5,184 nt of DNA, taken from positions 1 through 5,184 of the forward strand of contig CAIOLH010000126.1 in the NCBI GenBank assembly GCA_903859115.1, read 5' to 3'. How positions within the stretch are numbered: position 1 is the first letter of the stretch; each line of letters starts with the position of its first letter. The translations under genes were made by a program, and so were the position numbers. Source of the stretch: an uncultured Opitutia bacterium. Lineage in GTDB: Bacteria; Verrucomicrobiota; Verrucomicrobiae; Opitutales; UBA953. Below the pieces are notes generated by a model. That model was not told the origin of the DNA. It worked only from the letters and a program-made list of their open reading frames with translations, and made no database searches. Positions 1 to 5,184 of the stretch are shown here, piece after piece.

Positions 1-925
1 CATAAACCACATGTTCGCCGTAAGATTGCTGGATATGTTCAAGATTAACGACTTTTAACCCCGACCTTATTGGCTGCGGAAATCTAAATTGAATTTTCTT
101 CAATTCATCTTCTGGTTCATCAATCGCCACTTCTTCTAATCGAGCAATTTGCTTTTCTTTAGACTTAGCTCGCGAGGCCATCGAAGCCTTCGCACCAAAT
201 CGATCGACGAACTTCTGTAAGTGTTCGATTTCACGCTGCTGATTTTTGAAAGCGGCTTGGTGTTGAGATTTGCGGGCTTCTTTTTCGATTAAATACTCAT
301 CGTAATTGCCATTGTAGCGATGGAGTCGCTGACCACGTAACTCAATGATTCCTGTGCATAATGCATTTAAAAAGGCACGATCGTGTGAGATTACCACCAA
401 TCCGCCTGAATAACGTGTTAAGTAGTCCTGAAACCAAAGTAGGGCTTCGAGGTCGAGGTGATTGGTCGGTTCGTCCAATAAGAGCAGGGTGGGCTCACTC
501 ACGAGTAATCGCGCTAAGTGTGCACGCATGACCCATCCACCTGAAAAAGTTTTTGCCTGTTTATCGGCATCGCCTTCGCGAAATCCTAAACCTGCTAAAA
601 TTTTATGAGCCTTCGGTTCGAGTGTGTAATCGTAATCTTCATCTTCTGGATTTAAACTACGGCCGCTGGTGGCAATTTGCATGACGGTCTCGTCGCCGAC
701 CGGTGCGCTTTCTTGAGGAAGAAATCCAAAGTCAGAACCGCGTTCCCATTCGATAATGCCATCATCCGGTTTTTCTTTTCCGAGAATGAGATTAAAGAGT
801 GTAGATTTTCCTGCACCGTTTGCGCCTACGAGTCCGAGACGATCATAGCTCGCAATATTCAGCGAAACCTCGGCGAATAATTCGCGAGGTCCGTAGGACT
901 TAGAAACATTGGCAATCGTGAGCAT
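1..925 (-). CDS. ABC-F family ATP-binding protein, YheS/ABCF-like (partial, C-terminal half outside window)
   Basis: The ATG at 925-923 opens a frame that runs without a stop to the left edge, giving 308 residues. The first nucleotide-binding domain is complete. It has Walker A GANGAGKST (about residues 34-42), signature FSGGW (127-131), Walker B LLLLDEPTNHLD (147-158) and H-loop SHDR (180-183). A charged linker of about residues 205-275 follows, with the FVDRFGAKASMASRAKSKEKQ-like segment typical of ABC-F proteins. The second ATPase domain begins near residue 290 and is cut off. ABC-F proteins have two ATPase domains and no membrane segments. Known members act on the ribosome, binding near the E site to influence translation or relieve stalling. 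The SGGW signature and linker look most like YheS and eukaryotic ABCF proteins, so I infer a housekeeping translation role rather than antibiotic resistance. An acidic stretch (PEDEDYDY, about 93-100) lies before the signature. No Shine-Dalgarno sequence is evident. It starts 62 bases after nadK on the same strand. Family assignment is firm; the subfamily is less so. Confidence 0.93.
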   Translation of the reverse strand, partial: MLTIANVSKSYGPRELFAEVSLNIASYDRLGLVGANGAGKSTLFNLILGKEKPDDGIIEWERGSDFGFLPQESAPVGDETVMQIATSGRSLNPEDEDYDYTLEPKAHKILAGLGFREGDADKQAKTFSGGWVMRAHLARLLVSEPTLLLLDEPTNHLDLEALLWFQDYLTRYSGGLVVISHDRAFLNALCTGIIELRGQRLHRYNGNYDEYLIEKEARKSQHQAAFKNQQREIEHLQKFVDRFGAKASMASRAKSKEKQIARLEEVAIDEPEDELKKIQFRFPQPIRSGLKVVNLEHIQQSYGEHVVY

Positions 926-937
926 ACAGTCAGCATA

Positions 938-954
938 GCAAAGACAACCTTTGC
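938..954 (-). repeat. Short hairpin in nadK/ABC-F gap
   Basis: A perfect 6-base inverted repeat, GCAAAG and CTTTGC on either strand, surrounds a 5-base loop. It ends 12 bases before the ABC-F start codon. No T-run follows on the minus strand, so it does not look like an intrinsic terminator of nadK. It could be a leader hairpin in the transcript or chance. Confidence 0.3.
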
Positions 955-987
955 CACCCGCGTCAATGTCTGGCTTGAGTTTCTAAA

Positions 988-1800
988 TTACGACCACTTC
1001 AGCTTATTTCGAATAACCTCGAAATGGCTCAAGTTCTTTGGACGGATAAGGCTTAACTGCACTTTGGCTGAGCGAACTTGCAAGGGCAGGCGACCCTGGG
1101 CCTCGAGCGTTGCGCGTCCATCCACCGAAATACCTAGGAGATTCACGTCCTCGCTGCTGACTTCGAGTTCAGCCTCACCATCGAAAATCATGGTACGATT
1201 AGAAAGGGTATGTGCACAAATTGGCGTGAGTGCTATAATCGCAGCTGCTGGATCCACCAGAGGTCCGCCCGCGGCTAAATTATAGGCGGTCGACCCTGTA
1301 GGCGTTGCTAATATCAAACCATCGGCACGAAACTCATTCACGACTTGGTTGTTCGCCTTTACGCTAAAACGACCCATCCGGAAAACTTCACGTGTCTTAA
1401 GAACAATATCATTGAGTGCTAAAGCGAATGAACCATCCGCAAAGCGAATCTCAATGAGGGCACGGCGATCGAGTTGATAGTCTCCGGCTAAAATAGATTT
1501 AATGGAAGCACTCACGTCATCACTTGGATACGCAGCCAAGAATCCTAACTTACCGCGATTGATACCAAAAAGGGGAATGCCCTCGAGCGCGGCCGCTTCT
1601 GCGAGTCCTAAAAATGTTCCGTCGCCACCGACCACACCACAGGCGTCGCATCCAGCAATGCTCTCACGCTTTACTGGCCAGGCATCGGCAATGGTCAGAC
1701 TCACTCCTGCTTTACGCGTGGTCTCCTCAACGGCACGCACAATCTCGTCCACCCCAGGTTTGGTACGGTTAACGAAGAGTGCTAAGCGACGAATAGTCAT
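988..1800 (-). CDS. nadK: NAD kinase
   Basis: This encodes a 270-residue cytosolic ATP-NAD kinase (EC 2.7.1.23), which phosphorylates NAD to NADP and so supplies the NADPH pool. The family's hallmarks are in order. The GGDGT nucleotide-binding motif is at residues 58-62 and is followed by FGINRGKLGFLA (about 78-89). The ND pair that contacts the substrate is N130-D131 in LNDIVL. The glycine-rich RADGLILATPTGSTAYNLAAGGP block is at about 158-180, and a C-terminal DGRATLE segment (about 228-234) matches the family's conserved DGQ-like strand. The length is slightly short but normal for bacterial NadK, which is usually about 270-300 residues. All key residues seem intact. The ATG at 1800-1798 gives the expected N-terminus, where the first strand (RRLALFVN) is followed by a helix. 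There is no recognisable ribosome binding site, and the bases just before the start read TTTTACCGCA. It lies 89 bases after alaS on the same strand and may be co-transcribed with it. Confidence 0.96.
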   Translation of the reverse strand: MTIRRLALFVNRTKPGVDEIVRAVEETTRKAGVSLTIADAWPVKRESIAGCDACGVVGGDGTFLGLAEAAALEGIPLFGINRGKLGFLAAYPSDDVSASIKSILAGDYQLDRRALIEIRFADGSFALALNDIVLKTREVFRMGRFSVKANNQVVNEFRADGLILATPTGSTAYNLAAGGPLVDPAAAIIALTPICAHTLSNRTMIFDGEAELEVSSEDVNLLGISVDGRATLEAQGRLPLQVRSAKVQLSLIRPKNLSHFEVIRNKLKWS

Positions 1801-1827
1801 TGCGGTAAAAAACCACTATGCGGTTTT
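1801..1827 (-). repeat. Small inverted and direct repeats just upstream of nadK
   Basis: On the plus strand AAAACC (1809-1814) and GGTTTT (1822-1827) form a 6-base inverted repeat with a 7-base loop. TGCGGT occurs twice as a direct repeat (1801-1806 and 1819-1824). In the nadK transcript the hairpin would end 8 bases before the ATG and its 3' arm would run into a U-tract. Two G-C pairs make a weak stem, so I do not call it a terminator. It could influence translation initiation or be chance. Confidence 0.25.
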
Positions 1828-1881
1828 AGGTACAAAGGGAAAGTGCGAAACTATCCTAATTTCCCAATAAAAATGAGGCTA

Positions 1882-1899
1882 TTTGAGAATTAACTCAAA
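1882..1899 (-). repeat. Inverted repeat around the alaS stop codon
   Basis: TTTGAG (1882-1887) and CTCAAA (1894-1899) form a perfect 6-base inverted repeat with a 6-base loop. The alaS stop codon TAA (1892-1890) sits inside the loop. A run of five T on the transcript strand follows about 9 bases after the stem, which is too far, and the stem too AT-rich, for a convincing intrinsic terminator. It might mark a weak 3' end or an RNA-processing point between alaS and nadK. Confidence 0.25.
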
Positions 1900-4580
1900 C
1901 TGGCGAGCACTTCGGCGAGTTTTGAAGCGTCGGTGCCACCACCCATCGCCGCGTCAGGCTTGCCTCCGCCTTTGCCGCCGAGTCGACCGCACGCATCGGC
2001 CACAATCTTGCCGGCTTGATGTCCGGCCTTCACCGCATCGGCACCGCAGTTGACGACCAACGAAACTTTTCCGGCGTTCACACTCGCTAAAATAATGACA
2101 GCCGTAGCACCTACTTTGCCCGCTACTTTCGCTCCTAGTTCACGAAGCTCAACCGGATTTTCCATCGCTACTTGTTTCACGATAAAACTTAAGCCGTTTT
2201 TATTTTTAGCTTCGTGAGTTAACTGATCCGCTAACTGAGAAGCTTCTTTATCGCGATAAACTTTTAATTTCTTTTCCGCAGCATTCGCCTGTTCGCTGAG
2301 CGTATCAATTTTCTTAGCTAACTCCGATACGGGTGTATTGTGAGTGTGTGCTAAGGATTTTAAAATTTCAGATTCCTGACGTGCACGATCATAAGCCGCT
2401 AATCCAGCAACAGCTTCAATACGACGAACGCCGGCCGCGATGGCACTTTCTCCGATAATACGGAATAATCCGATTTCACCTGTGCTTCTTACGTGCGTAC
2501 CTGCACACAATTCCATCGACCATCCATTGAGTCCTTGAGCCTTGCCGCCCACTTGAACCACACGAACGGTTTCGCCATATTTATCACCGAAGAACTGCAT
2601 GATATCGGCACGGCCTTTAACTTCAGTGAGTTTAACTTCCTTCCAGGAAACGACTTCGTTCGCTAGAATGCGTTCATTCACGAGATGTTCAATGTCCGCC
2701 AATTGATTAGCTGAAAGGGCCTGTCCGTTGAAATCGAACGTAAGTTTATCAGGCGCAACGGCCGAACCTTTTTGCGAAGCTTCTTTAGAAACTACTTCGT
2801 GGAGGGCCCAGTGTAGAATGTGGGTCACGGTGTGGTGACGTTGAATAGCGTTACGACGAGATTGATCGAGCGTTACAGTGACCGTCGATCCTTCCTCAGG
2901 TGTGTCAGTGCCTTCAATGATATGAACGGTAGTCTGACCTGACTTCTGTGTATCTAAAATTCGCCACTCACGACCACCCGCAGATAAAATCGCTGTGTCG
3001 CCCACTTGTCCGCCCATTTCAGCGTAACATACGGTGCGGCTGAGAATGACAACGTTACGGTCTTTGATTTTTGCGACCTGTAATACTTTGGCTTCAGTAG
3101 AACTTGAATCGTATCCAACAAATTCTGTCGCGTGATCGGCTTTAACATCGGAGAGAGTAATGACTTCTTTTTTCTGCGCAGCACGAGCACGCGCACGTTG
3201 CTCTTCCATCAGTTTCTCGAAGCCTTCACCGTCGACCGTTAAACCGCGTTCGCGAGCCATCAGCTGTGTTAAATCCAAGGGGAAGCCCTGTTCATCGTAT
3301 AAACGGAAGGCAAGGGCGCCAGTAATTGAGCCGCCAGCTTTGAGTTTCGACGCCTCTTCTTCAAAGAGTGCGATACCTTTATCGAGTGTGCGATTAAAGG
3401 ATTCTTCTTCGGCGCGAATCACGTCGGCAACAATGGCACGACGCGTGCGAATCTCAGGGAAAGTATCACCCATCGTCTCAGCTAAGACGTCGACCAACTT
3501 GTGGAAGAATCCGCCTTTGAGACCGAGTGTGCGACCATAACGAACAGCACGACGGAGAATGCGTCGTAAGACATAGTTGCGATCGGTGTTGCCGGGTTGA
3601 ATGCCGTCAGCGATAGCAAAGGAAAGTGTGCGGATGTGGTCAGCGATGACACGGAAGGCGACGTCAACTTTTTCTTGTTCATTGTCACCGGTCGATCCGG
3701 CAACGGGAAGCGTCGAACAGTATTTTTTGCCGGAAAGTTCTTCGAGTCGACGGAACAGCGGCGAGAAAACATCGCTCTCGTAATTTGAAATGGTGCCGGA
3801 GAAATCTTTGAAGTTCTTCGTGCATTGCATGATGCCTGCCACACGCTCAAAGCCCATACCCGTATCTACGTGACGAGCGGGGAGGGGTGAGAAGGTGCCG
3901 TCAGGATTCGCATTAAATTGAATGAATACGAGATTCCAAATTTCCATGCAACGTGCGTCGCTGCCGTTCACGAGTTTGCCTTGGGTGTCACCGTTAGGTG
4001 TTAAATCAACGTGTAATTCGGTGCAAGGACCACAGGGACCGGTGTCACCCATCATCCAGAAATTATCTTTCTTATTTCCGTTAACAATGTGGACGTTTGG
4101 ATCAAGTCCTGCCGCACGGAATTTTTCTGCCCACGCATCCCACGCTTCTTGGTCGAACTCAGCAGGATCGCCCTTCGCTTTATTCGGAGAGTATACGGTC
4201 GCGTACAGACGATTCTTCGGGAATTTCCAAACTTCAGTGATTAGCTCCCAGGCAAAATCAATTGCCTCACGTTTGAAGTAATCGCCGAACGACCAGTTTC
4301 CGAGCATCTCGAAAAAGGTGTGGTGATAGGTATCGAGCCCGACGTCTTCTAAGTCATTGTGCTTTCCGCCCGCACGAATACATTTTTGGGTGTCGGCGGC
4401 ACGACCAGGTTTATAGGGGCACTGGGTTTGACCTAAGAAGATCGGAACGAATTGATTCATCCCCGCGTTAGTGAAGAGCAAGTTCGGGGAGTCGGGCATT
4501 AGGCTCGACGAAGTAACGATCGAGTGTTGCTTGGACTTAAAGAAGTCGAGGAACGATTGACGGACTTGCGCGGAGGTCAT
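1890..4580 (-). CDS. alaS: Alanine-tRNA ligase (alanyl-tRNA synthetase)
   Basis: This encodes a full-length 896-residue class II aminoacyl-tRNA synthetase (EC 6.1.1.7), which charges tRNA-Ala in the cytosol and hydrolyses mischarged Ser- and Gly-tRNA-Ala. The catalytic domain has FTNAGMNQF (36-44), CIRAGGKHNDLEDVG (67-81) with R69, FFEMLGNWSFGDYFK (89-103, motif 2), GDTGPCGPCTELH (178-190) and VDTGMGFERV (238-247, motif 3 region). The tRNA-recognition helical domain follows, with NYVLRRILRRAVRYGR at 335-350. The editing domain carries the conserved zinc-site residues in HTVTH (H583, H587) and CAGTH (C692, H696). A coiled-coil linker of about 735-795 leads into the C-Ala/DHHA1 domain, which ends in the glycine-rich GGKGGGKPDAAMGGG stretch (868-882). 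All key residues are present. The length is slightly above the usual 870-880. The ATG at 4580-4578 gives the standard N-terminus (MTSAQVRQSFLDFF). No Shine-Dalgarno sequence precedes it. The sequence style resembles Verrucomicrobiota enzymes, from memory only. Confidence 0.98.
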   Translation of the reverse strand: MTSAQVRQSFLDFFKSKQHSIVTSSSLMPDSPNLLFTNAGMNQFVPIFLGQTQCPYKPGRAADTQKCIRAGGKHNDLEDVGLDTYHHTFFEMLGNWSFGDYFKREAIDFAWELITEVWKFPKNRLYATVYSPNKAKGDPAEFDQEAWDAWAEKFRAAGLDPNVHIVNGNKKDNFWMMGDTGPCGPCTELHVDLTPNGDTQGKLVNGSDARCMEIWNLVFIQFNANPDGTFSPLPARHVDTGMGFERVAGIMQCTKNFKDFSGTISNYESDVFSPLFRRLEELSGKKYCSTLPVAGSTGDNEQEKVDVAFRVIADHIRTLSFAIADGIQPGNTDRNYVLRRILRRAVRYGRTLGLKGGFFHKLVDVLAETMGDTFPEIRTRRAIVADVIRAEEESFNRTLDKGIALFEEEASKLKAGGSITGALAFRLYDEQGFPLDLTQLMARERGLTVDGEGFEKLMEEQRARARAAQKKEVITLSDVKADHATEFVGYDSSSTEAKVLQVAKIKDRNVVILSRTVCYAEMGGQVGDTAILSAGGREWRILDTQKSGQTTVHIIEGTDTPEEGSTVTVTLDQSRRNAIQRHHTVTHILHWALHEVVSKEASQKGSAVAPDKLTFDFNGQALSANQLADIEHLVNERILANEVVSWKEVKLTEVKGRADIMQFFGDKYGETVRVVQVGGKAQGLNGWSMELCAGTHVRSTGEIGLFRIIGESAIAAGVRRIEAVAGLAAYDRARQESEILKSLAHTHNTPVSELAKKIDTLSEQANAAEKKLKVYRDKEASQLADQLTHEAKNKNGLSFIVKQVAMENPVELRELGAKVAGKVGATAVIILASVNAGKVSLVVNCGADAVKAGHQAGKIVADACGRLGGKGGGKPDAAMGGGTDASKLAEVLASLS

Positions 4581-4596
4581 GGACGGTAAAAGGGAT

Positions 4597-4620
4597 AAGG
4601 TATAGGGGTGTTCTATCCTT
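4597..4620 (-). repeat. Inverted repeat in the alaS leader
   Basis: On the plus strand AAGG-T-ATAG (4597-4605) pairs with CTATCCTT (4613-4620). This gives 8 base pairs with one bulged base and a 7-base loop. It ends 16 bases before the alaS start codon and overlaps the TATACC hexamer. E. coli AlaRS is known to repress its own gene by binding a palindrome near the transcription start, so an operator or leader hairpin is conceivable. That link is inference only. Confidence 0.3.
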
Positions 4621-4625
4621 TGGTA

Positions 4626-4662
4626 GGGTCAAAAGAAAAGTATTAAACCCGCTAACTGACCC
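4626..4662. repeat. Spaced inverted repeat GGGTCA / TGACCC
   Basis: GGGTCA (4626-4631) and TGACCC (4657-4662) are a perfect 6-base inverted repeat separated by 25 bases. It lies in the gap between the right-edge gene and alaS. One arm overlaps the TTGACC hexamer that could act as a -35 element. The arrangement could be a protein-binding site, but a 6-base match with this spacing can arise by chance. Confidence 0.2.
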
Positions 4663-4690
4663 CGATTTTAATGCCCTAAGACGCTCAAAT

Positions 4691-5184
4691 TTACTCCGTG
4701 AGTTTCTTGATGTGTTTATTTAGCTGCCCGTGGAGTAGATTGATATTATCGCACCATTCAGCCACCCAGGGGCTGATTCGATCCATAAAATCTTGTCCGT
4801 GGGGTGACACGACGTTCGCCACAGTATAAATCCAGGCCCGCCCCAAGGGCTCAGGGGTATCTTCTTCGCCGTAAGGTGATATCATCAAGCTCTGCATGGC
4901 CTGCTCCTCCTCTGGCGTCATTTCAAGCGCAGTGTTAAGGCCGGGTATAATCTTGGCCAAGGACTTGCTGGGCTTCTTTTTGATGTATTCTAGAATTTGA
5001 TTCCGGTATCTTGGCTCAACTGTCAGTGAAATCATAAAACTTCCTTTTATGCTCCCTTCTTTAGGTTGGTAAGTGAGGTTGATTTTTAGGGGTGGAAGCT
5101 CGCTGCTTCTACGCATGCTGCCAGTGACGGTAGCTTCAAAGGGACTGATTTCGCTGATCTTTAATTTCGAGCCCCTTTTCTTTA
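4691..5184 (-). CDS. Hypothetical protein, C-terminal part (runs off the right edge)
   Basis: The function is not recognised. From the TAA at 4693-4691 the frame is open to the window edge, giving at least 163 residues. The first ATG inside the window (5116-5114) would give 141 residues. It has no Shine-Dalgarno sequence, and the 22 codons upstream of it read as plausible protein (LKISEISPFEATVTGS) without an ATG, GTG or TTG. I therefore infer that the true start lies outside the window. The first part looks strand-rich (LKINLTYQP, GSFMISLTVEP), as in a small beta domain. A basic patch follows (YIKKKPSKSLAKI), then an acidic segment (MTPEEEQA). The C-terminal half looks helical and aromatic (WIYTVANVV, ISPWVAEWCDNINLL) and ends in a lysine-rich tail. 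There is no signal peptide or clear membrane segment in the visible part. No PilZ, helix-turn-helix or enzymatic motif was found. It ends 110 bases before alaS on the same strand, with no sign of a functional link. Confidence 0.7.
   Translation of the reverse strand, partial: KKRGSKLKISEISPFEATVTGSMRRSSELPPLKINLTYQPKEGSIKGSFMISLTVEPRYRNQILEYIKKKPSKSLAKIIPGLNTALEMTPEEEQAMQSLMISPYGEEDTPEPLGRAWIYTVANVVSPHGQDFMDRISPWVAEWCDNINLLHGQLNKHIKKLTE

Larger units (their letters stand above)
4581..4690 (-). promoter_or_regulatory. Intergenic region upstream of alaS, presumed promoter and leader
   Basis: This 110-base AT-rich gap is the longest gene-free stretch in the window and the likeliest place for an alaS promoter. 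A TTGACC hexamer (4632-4627) and a TATACC hexamer (4604-4599) are present on the minus strand, but they are 22 bases apart, longer than the usual 16-18 for a sigma-70 type promoter. A TAATAC hexamer also occurs upstream, at about 4645-4640, without a good -35 partner. No T-box antiterminator or other known riboswitch consensus is seen. No clear intrinsic terminator for the upstream gene is visible. A promoter here is inferred from position, not from a good match. Confidence 0.35.

Noticed and set aside
677..880. 67-codon open frame on the plus strand
   Set aside because: It is antisense to the conserved first ATPase domain of the ABC-F gene, and its low-complexity translation resembles no protein.
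1837..1865. GGGAAA/TTTCCC inverted repeat in the alaS-nadK gap
   Set aside because: A 6-base stem with a 17-base loop and no T-tract is easily expected by chance.
1064..1870. Plus-strand open frames (1064-1285 and 1502-1870) opposite nadK
   Set aside because: They are antisense to a well-conserved NAD kinase, rich in Ser/Arg/Pro/Ala as expected for complementary-strand shadows, and lack recognisable motifs.
2954..3850. Minus-strand open frames of 80 and 122 codons inside alaS
   Set aside because: They are out of frame within intact alaS, whose own motifs continue through both regions.
3160..4281. Several plus-strand open frames opposite alaS, up to 126 codons
   Set aside because: They are shadows of the alaS codons. 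They have no SD, no family resemblance and a biased composition typical of antisense frames.
4599..4632. TTGACC/TATACC pair as a sigma-70 promoter for alaS
   Set aside because: The 22-base spacer is well outside the normal 16-18 range, so it is mentioned only as a weak candidate and not called as a promoter.
4581..4690. T-box leader upstream of alaS
   Set aside because: The gap is too short for a full T-box, and no AGGGUGGNACCGCG-like antiterminator sequence or terminator is present.
1..5184. Mobile element, phage, CRISPR or defence system
   Set aside because: No transposase, integrase, repeat-spacer array, tRNA or defence-type domain is visible, and the three identified genes are housekeeping.

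Overview
The window is a bacterial chromosomal segment that is almost entirely coding. All four recognisable genes lie on the minus strand. In transcription order (right to left) they are: the C-terminal part of an unrecognised protein (4691 to the right edge), alanyl-tRNA synthetase alaS (4580 to 1890), NAD kinase nadK (1800 to 988), and the N-terminal half of an ABC-F ATPase of the YheS/ABCF type (925 to the left edge). No rRNA, tRNA, CRISPR array, insertion sequence or phage gene is visible, and no gene-free stretch exceeds 110 bases.

The base composition is moderate by eye. The style of the AlaRS (896 residues, with motifs such as GNWSFGDYFK and YAEMGGQVGD) recalls Verrucomicrobiota, perhaps Opitutae. 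This is an impression from remembered family sequences and is weak evidence. None of the three visible starts (alaS, nadK, ABC-F) is preceded by a clear Shine-Dalgarno sequence.

The three identified genes are housekeeping functions: charging and proofreading of tRNA-Ala, phosphorylation of NAD to NADP, and an ATPase class that acts on the ribosome. The gaps alaS-nadK (89 bases) and nadK-ABC-F (62 bases) are short, so co-transcription is plausible. Each gap, and the 110-base gap before alaS, holds a short inverted repeat close to the next start codon. These are small enough to be chance but are recorded.

I see no evidence of a new multi-gene system here. The least understood item is the right-edge protein. 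Its reading frame stays open to the window edge, so its first internal ATG (5116) is probably not its real start.
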